Of a stretch of DNA of 64,000 bases, positions 42,341 to 53,634 are shown piece by piece (the stretch's first letter is position 1; each line of letters opens with the position of its first letter). A model generated the notes under the pieces. The model worked only from the letters and a program-made list of their open reading frames with translations, was not told where the DNA came from and ran no database searches. The DNA is from Symbiodinium microadriaticum (lineage: Eukaryota > Sar > Dinophyceae > Suessiales > Symbiodiniaceae): positions 1,379,714 through 1,443,713 of the forward strand of contig LSRX01000007.1 of NCBI GenBank assembly GCA_001939145.1, given 5' to 3'. A program made the position numbers and the translations under genes.

Positions 42341-45200
42341 TGTTCGTGTCTTGTCACATCGGTGTGAGACATCTACGTGCCCCCGAATCCCATGCAGCCC
42401 GCCCCCGGTGCTGTTGGGATTCGTTGGTCACAGCAGACTTTTCCAGTCTTTGCTGGCCACCGTGTCGGGCGGCTCTTTTGTAAGCGAAGGCGCAGACAGC
42501 TTAGGCTAGCTGCAGCGTAGGGGCTTCTATTGCCGTGTGTTGGTGTTGGGCTCCGTTCGGCATGAGTCCCCTAGTCAGGTGGAAGCAGAGGGGAAGGGAT
42601 GCTCAACAAAGTAGGGGGATGCAGACTGTGGGTCCTCATGCCGCTCTGCGGAAGTCCTGTTGTCGAGCTCCTGGTGGCAAGGTTTCCGTGGTGTGGGAAA
42701 CAGAGGGGGCGGGTTGAAGAAACACGGTAGGGGAAAGCTCACAAAGGTCCCCTTGCCTGGAGCTCTCGCGGACTTTACTTAACATGTTGATGTTCCCTGT
42801 TCACTTACAACAAACAAACAACACTACAACCGAGTCTCTCTGTTTCTCTGCTTCTCTAGCTCTTCTTATTTCTTTGTTGCGTTGGGCATAATTATAGGGA
42901 TGTGATCCCGTGACCTTCGCACATTAAGCTTTATAACCCTCCCCGACCTGTGCCGATGGCTTATTGAGTGTCACTCTTGCTTGCTTGCTTGCCTGCCTGC
43001 TTGCCTGCCCTTGCATGCCTGCCAGCAGGCTTGCAACGCCTTGGGGTGGGCTTGTCCTCTCCTGAGATCTGCCGCTATCTCTTCTGGAAGCATGTATAGG
43101 CATACGTATAGGACAGCCGTAGATCAAGAATGCCAGGCAGCGCCCATGCCAATGTGCTTTCGTAATGGCTTTTGCTTTGTCTTCTGTGGGGTAGATTGGG
43201 AGATGGGCGGCGCATACACGTAACTCTTACCAGGACCTGTGTGCAGTGTTCGGTTATGCATGATGCAGGTCGCTGCTTCCAGGTTGGACTGGAGTATCGT
43301 TAAGTATCATTCACGGCCTCTGAGGGGATTAAGCACTGATGCCCGGCAGATGCCCTACCACGGTCTGCGTTGTTGCCAAACGGCCAGCAGTCACCTGCAA
43401 AAACAAAACTCCTCTTGGAGCAGATCCAGAGCAGAGCTGAGGTGCAGTTCGAAACTATTCGCAACACCTTTCTCTCTCCGTCTTCCCTTGCCTCCTGTAT
43501 TGGAAAATCTACATGCATGCGAAGAGCTGCTACAGCAAAATGAAGTGCGCTCTTCCTACTCTCCTCCTGGTCTGCCTATCGCTACCACACCCATGCTTGC
43601 AACAGAATCTGCATCTGAAGCTGCCGACGTGACGGAATGCATCTAAGTCTGTGCCGCGAAGCCTCTGTCAATCGGCCCGTATTGCAGTCACGTCTATCAG
43701 CTGCGCCAGCAAAGCTCTTTCGTTTCAGCCACTCCCCTGTGCCCATTTTACGCCCTAACTTAACTATTTCGCAGAACGTGGCTTCTTCTCGGCTCGCTCG
43801 GCTCCGGCCTCCCGGAAGTTGAATGTCTTTGCTGCTCGGCGCACGGATTCAAGTTGCCCATGTCTCCTCGGCTGCAGCTGCTGCCATCTCCGAAGCTGAG
43901 CCCTAGAGAGAGACTTCGCCAGTTCACCCTTGGCGAAGAAGCAATTCACACAAGTTGGCCTCTGCACGCTAAGAACCCGGTGATTCTGGGCTGTGGAAGG
44001 CTCTCGGCCCTCGCGCAAAAAGCCCTGAGCCCTGAGCTTGGTGAGTTGGTGGTGTGCTGCGTGGTGCAGACAGGAGTCAAGTACTCGAACATGTGCTTGG
44101 AGTGCTCGGAAGCGGAGGCCATGGCGGAGCCGGAGCACCGGTCACTAGCCACAAAAGAGGTGGGTTAAGGGCTCTAAGGGCTGGCGGCTGGGTTCCTTGA
44201 GTTTTCGCAAAGGCTCGGCGAACAGAATGCACCCCTCACGGGTTTGCTACAAGTGGGCCACACCAACGCAGCCGCTAGCTCTCTCTCTGTCACCTGCTGC
44301 ATTCGGTACCTGACATATCAAAGCCTTACATAGGCCTACCAACCTGCCAGTTGCCCTTACAGCTAACCCGAGCGGGATTTCGCTCTCCCTCCCTATCCAT
44401 GCATGCAGCCAGAGGCATTGCAACAGCCGGGCGCCTGCGTCTGGACGACCTGCTGCTCAGGGCTACATACACTCCGGTGTGCGCCGTCAAAAGCGGGCTT
44501 GCAGGCTGCTGGAAAGAGTTGAAACTGTCTGACGATCGGGGGATCTTCACACACACACACACTGACTGTCAAAGAGGACCGGGGTTCTTTGCACTTCTTC
44601 CCCAACTTCCGGCAGTCTGCCTGCGACTGCGGCTGCGGCTATCTCGCCCACCACGACCTGGAATGCAAACTGAAATCAGTTTAACCGCCTGTCTGAAGGC
44701 GCCCCCAAGGGCTACCAGTTCACGTTGCTGTGACACAACGGTTCAGAGCAACACTGGAGTGTGATTGCCTTTCCGTTCGTGTGTCCGTCCCACAAATGTT
44801 TGAAAGTCACCTCCAGGCTGATGGCCTGGAACATCTGCGGCCTTTAGGATGTAATGAGGCAGGGTCTGCAGGGTTCGGGCTTCTTGCTGCCCAGCTACGC
44901 TCGTCGTTGCGCAGCTTCTCCTCCCAAAGGACGTAAGTTGGCAAAACCAAGTCATGCAGTCTCTGACTCTTCCTCCGCACTCATATCGGCAAGTACTGAA
45001 GCGACGGACTGTGGGAGACTCCTGCACCAAATCGTTCACCAAGCGTTCGGCATGCATCCGGCCGCCGTTCTCGACTTTGCTTCCTGACAAGGGGGGTTTC
45101 GAAGTGTTGCCCTGGGGTGTTTGTCCCGTGTCCATGCCGCGAGACAGCATGCAATGCCGGATGGCTACGGACCGTGGTACGGCAGGACTGTGAGTGCGCA
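42341..45200. other. About 2.9 kb without a supported gene
   Basis: Holds a GCTT/GCCT tract at 42974-43025 similar to 42264-42290, followed by a shared TTGGGGTGG word. A minus-strand frame at 43764-44138 and others nearby show no motif. CA repeat at 44551-44562. Nothing else is seen. Confidence 0.35.
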
Positions 45201-45207
45201 TGCATGC

Positions 45208-45249
45208 AGTCTTGGGCTTCTTAGCAGCCGGTTGTTGAGGTTGCGGCAT
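45208..45249 (-). CDS. Putative first exon, basic N-terminus
   Basis: ATG at 45247-45249 reads MPQPQQPAAKKPKT and stops at a GC donor. A proline/glutamine then lysine-rich start is plausible for a nuclear protein, but no downstream exon was found and the family is unknown. Confidence 0.3.
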
Positions 45250-45761
45250 GTCTGCGGACAAAGGCTCTCAAGTCAGCATACCCTCCGGCAAGAAAACCCA
45301 CCCGCCCGCACCTGCGTTGGCTCCAAAAATCAGCAGGCGCTCCTGGGGGATCGAAGCTTTTCAGGTTATTTTTCCGAGAAGTTGAAAACTTGTTGTCCCA
45401 TTCCCATGCATTCTGCATCATACAAGATGCGCCTCGCCCCTGGAATCCAGGGCCATGAACATAAACCTCAGAATCAGGGGACCAGGGGACCGTGCCGTGT
45501 AGTTCGCTGCTCTGCGCTTGCAGTCGCGAGGCGTTCCAGTCTCCTGTTCCACTCGACGCAGCTCGCTCCCGCGGTTCCTCAGTCTGGGAAGCATACCACG
45601 TCGAAATGTGTCAAGGAACCCCAGGCCACTCTGCCTGTTCGTGCTTTGAAGTTCTGTCTCGCTTTTGCTTTTGCTGCCCTCCGCTGCGCAGTCCAATGTT
45701 CCATGTGAGAATGTCTACAAAGGAAGATGTGTAGCTTCCTAGATCGGCTCACTTGGGCATC

Positions 45762-48197
45762 TCATGCGAGGAATGGCTCGAAGAAGCCGGGGCGTAGCAA
45801 GGCATTGCCCGAGCCGTCATCTAGCTTCACTTTCCACTTACCATCGCCGTACTGCTGCGCCAAAGTCCCACATACACCATTCTTCGCACGAAGGCCTGTC
45901 AGGCGCACCCTGGTGCCTTTCTGCAGGGGCACGCTGCCGCCGCTGGATGGCGGACTGGACACAAGGCTGGGCCATCCCCCCAGTGGCGCATTTGCCAGAG
46001 CGGGCTGGGCGGGAGCCTTGACCAAGGCAAAGTTGTCTGGAACAGGGCGGCGGTCGACACTAGCCAAGTCCTGCAGAGCTTTGCGGTCATCTTCAAGATG
46101 CTTCTCCCAGTGTGCCTGGGCAGCTACTTCAGTTGTCTGTTCTTCGAGCTTGATCTGGCCTGCACTGGGGGACAGGTACATCTCTCGGCTGAACTTGTCG
46201 AAGTGGGACGCCGAGAACCACTCGGGCGGGTTGATTGTACAACATGCCGCGCACAGCACCTTGCACGAGTCGGGAATGGTGAGCAACAGCTCTGGAGTAG
46301 CATTCAGGATGTCCTCCGAGGCAAAAGCCTTGAAGCGCATTCCGATGCCTCCGACAGCACCCCACATGAGGCCAACCGCATCGACTTCCGGCCTTTGCAT
46401 CCCTGGAATCTTGTCCAGGTAACTGTTCGCTGCAATGTAATTGGACTGGCCCATATTCGCCGTCATTGTACTCATTGCCGTGAACTGCACTGTCTTCTGG
46501 AGCTTCATGCATGTGTAAGTGGGCCTGGATGGAAGAGCTTGCATGGGAACCTGACGAGGGCCAGCCGTCGTGGCAAGTGCCAAGGTCGATGCTGCCTCCT
46601 CCTGCGCTGCTTTCTTCTGGCTTTCCAGCTCCGCTTGCAGCTGGACTTCGCCATGCATGCTATCCTGGATCATACCCAGCTCTGCTCGCCTAGACGCATG
46701 AGCATACTGCGCGGCCTGCGGATCTCTGGTGATGGCAGCCCGCACCACATCTGGGTCTGCTCGGAAAGCAGGGATCATGAACTTTAGTGCCTTGCCATTG
46801 CGCTTGGCCACTGCGACTGCAAAGTCCTTGTCATTGAGCAAGTCCTCTGATGCATGCTTGTAAGCCTCTGCATCGTGCACGGCCATCTCAAGGATCAAGT
46901 TGCGGTCGTCTCTCAGAGCCATGGTGGCCCCCTGCAGCGCAGCACCCTTGCCAGCCTTTGCGGCACCCACCATGAAGGACTTGTCATTTCGCACGGCATC
47001 TGGTGCTCCGGTCATGGCACCACCATGGACTCCAACAGCCTTCAAAAGGAAATCCTTGTTGTTTCGCAGCTCCGGAGCTGCATCTGCAAAGGCAGTGCCA
47101 AAGTACTTCGTGGCCTCCAGCACTAGCGCTTCGTCTGCCCGCATCTCTGGAGAAGCAAGCTTCAAGGCCGCTCCTTGGCTTGTCAAGATCGCACTCTTCA
47201 CCAGGTCTCGGTCATTCTTCACCTGCTCTGGTGCGTTTTGCAAGAGCTTCCAGTCATCTAACACTGCGGCCCGCCACAAGGCATGTCGCCAACTAGACAA
47301 GTTGGAGATTGCAGAGGATGGCGGCTCCAAGCCATCTTCTAGCTGCTTGATGCCAGCCTTGTACTCTGCTGCCTTCACACCACTTCGGATGACAGATGAC
47401 GCTGCCAGCTGAGAGAGATCCACGTCACCCTCCAGGCGCAAAGATGCTGCATAGTCACGCTTGAGCTCAGCCTCTTCTGCAGCTGGCAAGTCGTTCGCCA
47501 TGCTAAACTCCTTGCGGAGCTTGTCTGCACTTTTCTTGTTGGTGATGATCGCAGCCTTTGCGCTAAGGAGAAACCAAAGACCAGGGATGTCCAAGTAGCT
47601 GGCTGCAACGGTCAGATCAAACAGCATCTCCTTGTCCATATTCACGAAGCTCGCATCCCAGCGTGTAGCACCACATTCGGCCAAGTTGTCGCTGATGAGA
47701 GGAGTCCGAATCTCACTGCATGCGTGTTCTCTGTGATGCTTGAGATACTCCACCAGCTTGAGCATGACAGCCTTTTTGATCCTCAGGTGGACTGTACTAT
47801 GAGTCACTCTGCCAATTGCATGCATGTCATGCAGCGGTCACAACATGGCAGGTGACTTGCAGCAAAGGTGCGGGTACTGAAGCTCTGCATCGCAGCCTTT
47901 GTCAAGGAGATCGGTCCTTGCCCTGTATGCCAAAGCAACTGCATCGGCCGGTAGCTCGAAGACATCGCCTTCAGTGCACTTCAGCTTTGCTTTCTTGCCC
48001 ATGAGCTCCACCGGGCATGCTGTGCCCGGGCCCATCTTCATCTGCCCAAAGATTTCATACGTTTCCTTAGTGCGTCGGCACGTGGACCGTGACAAGCTGG
48101 CATTGATTCTGCTGATCTCTCGTCGCTCCGACAACGTGTTAAGACTTACACAAGGTCTCAATACTGTTTGAATGGAGCCGTGTCCAATCAACGTCAA
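45762..48197 (-). CDS. Skp1-like/DUF4116/ketoreductase-fragment fusion protein, copy A (in-frame TGA)
   Basis: From the ATG at 48197 a 119-codon frame gives a Skp1-type POZ start (KAKLKCTEGDVFELPADAVA) and stops at TGA 47838-47840. The same frame resumes for 687 codons to 45762. Domains after the stop: rest of the Skp1-like fold (KLVEYLKHH, DLTVAASYLDIPGLWFLLSA), about six DUF4116 repeats (NDRDLVKSAILTSQGAALKL, LRDDRNLILEMAVHDAEAYK), the C-terminal part of a PKS-type ketoreductase (GQSNYIAANSYLDKIPGMQR with VGLMWGAVGGIGM), and an SH3-like end (RLTGLRAKNGVCGTLAQQYG). The TGA falls in a segment absent from normal Skp1, so a small intron is likelier than a dead gene. Copy B lies directly upstream in tandem. 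Skp1-like parts bind F-box proteins; DUF4116 function is unknown. Confidence 0.8.
46734..46915. repeat. 182 bp tract identical to 49632-49813
   Basis: Base-for-base identical between the two DUF4116 genes, while flanking coding sequence differs at many synonymous sites. A shorter identical tract (about 75 bp) lies at 47150-47222 and 50048-50120. Confidence 0.9.
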
Positions 48198-48276
48198 GAT
48201 TCGGCCATGGCTGTCAGCAGAGAATCTGGTCCTAGTTTTGACTGAAATAGTGCACCTGACCCCGGATCATGGGCCA

Positions 48277-48291
48277 AAGCCAAGATGGCTA
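48277..48291 (-). other. Possible spliced-leader relic upstream of copy A
   Basis: Minus strand TAGCCATCTTGGCTT, 13 of 15 leader positions. It lies about 220 bp upstream of the shared ETYE(I/V)FGQ codons. Confidence 0.4.
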
Positions 48292-48557
48292 GCACGCGCA
48301 TGCAAAAATGGAATGCACTTGCGTCCACGCAAATGTGACACGGGCATAGTGACATGTTCACCTTGTCCGACTCTCTTGGGCCTTGCGCATGCCAGAGATC
48401 GGACCCCTGTTTTGGCAGCTGAACTTCTGAGCTCAGTCCTCGGTGGAAGAACCTATGTCAGCTGTGCCTTGCAGCAGTGTGACCCCTCAAGGGTCGGTGC
48501 AGGAAGCAGGCAGCCTCTCCGCCTTGTGCCCAGCTACTCAGATGCAACGGCAAAGGT

Positions 48558-50906
48558 TCAGGCCGCATGCACGGCCGAGGCGAGAATGGCCTGGCGCTTC
48601 GCTGCGATCTTCTCCTTCAGCTTGGACCGCTTCTCCTCGATCTTGCATTGTCGCTCAGCCGCTGCTGCTGCGTTGTAGGCCTGTAGCTCCTGCGTCTCTG
48701 GGAAGTGCCTTTGAAACTTCTGCGAGGCCTCCACCTTGGCAGCTTCGATCACTTCGAAGTTATTTGGTCTTAGCAAAGCATTGTTCGAGCCATCGTCCAG
48801 CTGCACCTTCCAAGCGCCATTGTCGCAGCGCTGGAGCAGTGTGCCGGTCATGCCGTTCTTGGCACGCAGCCCCGTGAGTCTGATTTTGGCACCTTCGTGT
48901 GCCGACACGAGGTTGGGCCAGCCTCCCAAAGGAGCCGAGTTGTTTCCAGGGAGTGGACGTCGGTCTACATCGGTCAAGTCCTGGAGGGCTCGCCTGTCTG
49001 CCTCTACATCTTGGACCTGGGCTGCTGCCGAGTCGGTCGAGATGTCCAATGGTATAGTACCCGCGGTTTTTGTCAGGAAGTACGGCCGCTGGTCAGCCAT
49101 GTGGGATGCATTGAACCATTCGGGCGGGAAGAGGGTGCACGCCGCAACCCACAAGACCTTGCATGAGTCCTCGATGGTTAGCAACAGCTCCGGCGTAGCG
49201 TTCAGGAAATCCTCCGAGGCGAAGGCTTTCCAGCGCATTCCGATGCCCCCGACGGCACCCCACATGAGGCCAACGGCATCAATTTCGGGACGTCGAAGAC
49301 CAGGCATCCTGTCCAAGTATGAATTAGCTGCGATGTAGTTTGACTGCCCCATGTTCGCCGTCATCACACTCTGTGCCGTAAAGTCAACCGTCTTTTGAAG
49401 CCTCATACAAGTGTACTTAGGCCTTTCCGGAAGAGCTTGGAAAGGCACCTGCCGAGGAGGAGCCACTGTGGCAAGCGTCAGGGTCGCTGCAGCCTCTTCT
49501 TGTGCTGCCTTCAACTGGCTTTCTAGCTCTGCTTGCATTTGCACTTCTCCAAGCACGCCCTCTTGGATCATGCCTAACTCTGAACGTCTCGATGCATGAG
49601 CATACTGCGCGGCTTGCGGATCTCTGGCGACGGCAGCCCGCACCACATCTGGGTCTGCTCGGAAAGCAGGGATCATGAACTTTAGTGCCTTGCCATTGCG
49701 CTTGGCCACTGCGACTGCAAAGTCCTTGTCATTGAGCAAGTCCTCTGATGCATGCTTGTAAGCCTCTGCATCGTGCACGGCCATCTCAAGGATCAAGTTG
49801 CGGTCGTCTCTCAAATCCACGGTGGCCCCCTGTAGGGCGTTACCCTTGCCAACCTTGGCAGCCTCCAGCATGAAGGACTTGTCCCTCCGCAAGGCATCGG
49901 GAGCTCCGGTCATGGCACCACCATGGACGCCCAAAGCCTTCAAAAGGAAATCCTTGTTGTTTCGCAGCTCCGGATCCGCATGCGCAAAGGCAGTGCCGAA
50001 GTACTTCGTGGCCTCGAGCACTAGAGCTTCGTCTGCCCGCATCTCCGAAGAAGCAAGCTTCAAGGCCGCTCCTTGGCTTGTCAAGATCGCACTCTTCACC
50101 AGGTCTCGGTCATTCTTCACTGGCTCCGGGGCATGTTCCAAGAGCTTCCAATCATCTAACACTGCGGCCCGCCACATGGCTTGTCTCCAGCTAGATGTAT
50201 TCACAACCGCAGATGGTGCCGATGTGCCATCTTCAATCTGCTTGATGCCAGCCTTGTACTCTGCTGCTTTCACACCGTTCCGGATGACAGAGGATGCAGC
50301 CAACCTGGACATGTCCGCAGCAGACTTGCGTCTAAGGTCATTCTCTTCCGTTGCCGGAAAATCATTCGTCAACATGAACTCCTTCCGGAGCTTGTCTGCA
50401 CTCTTGTTGGTTGTCATCAAAGCCGCCTTGGCACTAAGTAGGAACCAAAGGCCCGGGATGTCAAGATAGCTGGCCGCAACGGTCAGGTCAAAGAGCATCT
50501 CCTTGTCCACATTGGCAAAGCTCGCATCCCAGCGCGAAGCGCCGCAGTCTACTAGGTGATCACTGGCAAGTGGTGTCCGGATCTCACTGTACTCGTTGGT
50601 GGTGTGATGTTTCAGGTACTCCATAAGCTTCACCACCACGCCCTTCCCCAACCTGAGATTTGCAATTACGCCAATCGGATTCGAGACTGTCCCTGAAAAC
50701 TGCGTAGGAACATGCAGCCCAGTGCTGCCCAGGTGCGGGACCTCGAAGTCTTGATCACAGCCTTTCTCAAGGAGATCCTTCTTCGCTCTGAAGGATAAGG
50801 CGAGGGCCTCTGCCGGTACTTCCAAGACTTCTCCATCGGCACATTTGATTCTCGCTGTCTTGCCCTCCAACTCCTGGGGAGGGGCTTGGCACGGGCCCAT
50901 CTTCAT
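48558..50906 (-). CDS. Skp1-like/DUF4116/ketoreductase-fragment fusion protein, copy B, 782 aa
   Basis: Paralogue of copy A with an unbroken frame. Skp1-like residues 1-190 (KTARIKCADGEVLEVPAEAL; FDLTVAASYLDIPGLWFLLS; KLRKEF), DUF4116 repeats at about 230-470, ketoreductase C-terminal segment at about 530-590 (TANMGQSNYIAANSYLDRMP, VGLMWGAVGGIGMRWKAFAS), SH3-like module at about 680-725 (RLTGLRAKNGMTGTLLQRCD, WKVQLDDGSNNALLRP), then a coiled, charged tail (RQCKIEEKRSKLKEKIAAKR). The frame stays open upstream to about 51083, and ETYEVFGQ just before MKMGP is shared with copy A (ETYEIFGQ). Translation therefore probably starts further 5', possibly in another exon. Tyr and Asn of the ketoreductase NYxxAN motif are kept, but the NADPH-binding half is missing, so catalysis is unlikely. 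Confidence 0.85.
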   Translation of the reverse strand: MKMGPCQAPPQELEGKTARIKCADGEVLEVPAEALALSFRAKKDLLEKGCDQDFEVPHLGSTGLHVPTQFSGTVSNPIGVIANLRLGKGVVVKLMEYLKHHTTNEYSEIRTPLASDHLVDCGASRWDASFANVDKEMLFDLTVAASYLDIPGLWFLLSAKAALMTTNKSADKLRKEFMLTNDFPATEENDLRRKSAADMSRLAASSVIRNGVKAAEYKAGIKQIEDGTSAPSAVVNTSSWRQAMWRAAVLDDWKLLEHAPEPVKNDRDLVKSAILTSQGAALKLASSEMRADEALVLEATKYFGTAFAHADPELRNNKDFLLKALGVHGGAMTGAPDALRRDKSFMLEAAKVGKGNALQGATVDLRDDRNLILEMAVHDAEAYKHASEDLLNDKDFAVAVAKRNGKALKFMIPAFRADPDVVRAAVARDPQAAQYAHASRRSELGMIQEGVLGEVQMQAELESQLKAAQEEAAATLTLATVAPPRQVPFQALPERPKYTCMRLQKTVDFTAQSVMTANMGQSNYIAANSYLDRMPGLRRPEIDAVGLMWGAVGGIGMRWKAFASEDFLNATPELLLTIEDSCKVLWVAACTLFPPEWFNASHMADQRPYFLTKTAGTIPLDISTDSAAAQVQDVEADRRALQDLTDVDRRPLPGNNSAPLGGWPNLVSAHEGAKIRLTGLRAKNGMTGTLLQRCDNGAWKVQLDDGSNNALLRPNNFEVIEAAKVEASQKFQRHFPETQELQAYNAAAAAERQCKIEEKRSKLKEKIAAKRQAILASAVHAA

Positions 50907-51132
50907 CTGTCCGAAGACTTCATATGTCTCCTGAGATGCCAGATTTTGGTCAAACAGAGCTCTTCGGTGCAGGTCCCGTTCAGTGAAATTCTCTAGGCGC
51001 CTCAGTCTTCCTAGGTCCCTCTGCCAAAACCTGGCATTGCAACCAAGTGGCAGCCATGGCTCGGCAGGCTACGGCTACGCGTCACTACTCACTACCCGTC
51101 ACGCTATCCTCTCCGCTGCCGACCATGTGCCG

Positions 51133-51147
51133 AAGCCGAGATGGCTG
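51133..51147 (-). other. Possible spliced-leader relic upstream of copy B
   Basis: Minus strand CAGCCATCTCGGCTT, a weaker match (about 11 of 15), at nearly the same distance from the shared ETYEVFGQ codons as in copy A. Confidence 0.3.
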
Positions 51148-51149
51148 GG

Positions 51150-52030
51150 CAGCGAAGCCAGGCGCACAAACTTCGCTGCTGCTTCATTGCGCCTCGCATC
51201 TGAACGTTTTAGCGCTACAACCTGCATTCTGCCCAAGGCCCGGACCCGGTGACCCAGCCCTTGCAGTTGTCCGGGATATGCATCTCCGTGCAGTCCTGGT
51301 CAACACCATCAGTGTGAATCTGAAAGATCGCATCTTGCAACCATGACACGTGCACGAAACGCAGACAAAATCACACGACCGAGACAATGCAACTGTGATG
51401 GTTCAGGCCGCGGACGTCTCGGTCTGACACATCCTTGACCGTGACACTTCCTCGGCCTCGGGCACAGCCCAGGGTCTCATGGACTTCAACTAGTTCTATC
51501 CCTCCCGCCCCCAGATCCCAAAGCAATAGATTCTCAATTTGAATGCCAAGGTGCCACCTGCACCCCTACTGATTATGTCTGCAGAAAGCTGTTTCGCTTC
51601 TGTAAAAGCATAAAGGGGTCGTCCGTAGAAGCTGAGCACCCGGCGCTGGGCCAGCAGCCAGTCAATAAACTGCTTGACACGCCTTCGCTCCTTCGACAGG
51701 CAGCATGTAGCAAGTGGTGAGCGATCATTTGATACCCCCTTGCCCTTGCGCCCACCCCTGCCGAGGAATTTCGCATTTCTTGCACGCAGTACAAAAACTG
51801 CATATTCCCTGCGAAGCTCTAGGTGGGCTGTAAGTTACATTAAGCTTGTCATGCGTGCTCTTGCGCCCGCGCTTGCGCGTTTTTGCACGTACATCAGTTG
51901 TCAAAGGGTTTCAAGAATGGCATATGAACAAACCGCATCTGCAGCAATCAGTCCGGAGCGGGGGGTCAATAAATAGGAAGTGTCAAGGAACTCGTACCAA
52001 GTAGAAACTAGCAGGTAGTAAAAACGAAAA
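51150..52030. other. No supported gene
   Basis: Intergenic region upstream of copy B. No motif, repeat or exon noticed. Confidence 0.4.
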
Positions 52031-52037
52031 GCAGTCA

Positions 52038-52449
52038 GTCAGTACTAGTAACTAGTACTAGTTACTACTACTAGCAGTAGTAGTCGTCGTAGTAGTAGTA
52101 GTAGTAGTAGTAGCAGCAGCAGCAGTAGTAGCAGCAGCACTAGCAGCAGCAGCAGCGGCAGCAGTAGCAGTAGCAGCCGCAGTAGTAGCAGCAGCAGCAG
52201 CAGCAGCTGCGGCAGCAGTAGCAGTAGCAGTAGCAGAACATTAGAAGTAGCAGTAGCAGTAGTAGGAATAGTAGTAGTAGTAGTAGTAGTAGTAGTAGCA
52301 GTAGTAGTAGTAGTAGTAGTAGTTGTTGTTGTAGTTGTAGTTGTAGTTGTAGTTGTAGTTGTAGTTGTAGTTGTAGTTGTAGTTGTAGTTGTAGTAGTAG
52401 TAGTAGTAGTAGTAGCAGTAGTTGTAGTAGTAGTAGTAGTAGTAGTAGC

Positions 52450-52507
<58 letters not shown>

Positions 52508-52540
52508 CTGCTACTGCTTCTTCTTCTCCTTCTACTTAGT
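52038..52540. repeat. AGT/AGC/TTGTAG microsatellite, about 500 bp
   Basis: Trinucleotide AGT and AGC runs with a central TAGTTG hexamer block (about 52320-52395). The long threonine frame on the minus strand is an artefact of the repeat. Confidence 0.95.
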
Positions 52541-53634
52541 TTCATCGCCAGCTGCACAGAGCTCGACTGAGGCTGCGGAGGCCCGTGGTGGAACGCGTCC
52601 AGTCGCTCACGACACAATTCACCGACCGACTTGCCCAGACCTAGTTTCGGTTCTCGTCATCGTTGTCGTCGGCGTCATCGTCCTCGTCGTCTCTGATGCC
52701 GTCGTCGTCGAAGCAGTGCAAGTAAAAGGGTACAGCTTTACCCCGCATGCGCGTGATCTGAATCGTGCCCGGGGTTTGAAAAACTTATTGCCGAAGCCTG
52801 CAACCAACCTGCAACCAGTGGGCGAATTCGGAGGATTTAGGCGATGGTTCAGAAGTCCAAATGCAACCTGAAACTACCAGAACAGGCCCAGCAGACAGAA
52901 AAAGTCACCGAAGCCGTAAGACTACGAACACGGGTGCAGTCCTTCAATGTCCCGGCCATGAAGCACACATGCCCAACGTACTCCAGGATCACCTGGTGCT
53001 GAAAGCGTCGAGATCGGAGTGATTGATGCTGGAGATCTTGTAGCGAGAACAGCAGCCGTGGGATTCCGGGCTCATTGGGGTTTCGTGCTTCGTGTTTGGG
53101 CTGGCGTTGCTTGGCGCGTGAGCTCTAGGCATTTTCCGACGTTCGGTATTGCCGAAACCCATGGTTTCACATCGTTGGGCGAGGTTCAATCAGAACACAC
53201 CGCTTGCAGCAAGTTGCAATATTGAAGGAGTTGGGAACCGCCAAAAAGCCGAGTTCGGTTTCTGAATAGTAGGAGATTCGGTACCTGGAATGCATTACGT
53301 ACTATCATTGGGGTGTTCTTCCTTCGGCCGCACTATACAGAAGCCGTACGGACGAAAGACCCAAAACCCGGACAGCAGGATGGGAGCCAGCATAAGATGA
53401 ATCTGAAAGCCAAACCCAAAAGCCAGAAACCAGCAATAGACTAAGAAGCCGGAGAGAGAAGCCGAGCCCGAACAGCACGGCCCAAAGCCAAGCAGCTAGA
53501 AAGCCAAAGAGGGATCAGCGGAAGCCGGGGCAAAACCCAAGAGGCTGGGTGCAAAAAAAACAACAGAAGGCCCCCAACATGCAGGTCATTTAGCCAATTC
53601 TCTCGGGTCGGTTTCTGCTCGTCTACTGTATTGC
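52541..53634. other. No supported gene
   Basis: Contains a short CGTCGTCGT patch at 52655-52715. Otherwise nothing stands out. Confidence 0.4.

Noticed and set aside
48558-50906. Copy B as a functional polyketide synthase
   Set aside because: Only the C-terminal part of a ketoreductase is present; no ketosynthase, acyltransferase, carrier or NADPH-binding motif.
52045-52617. 190-residue poly-threonine/leucine frame
   Set aside because: It is a translation of the AGT microsatellite.
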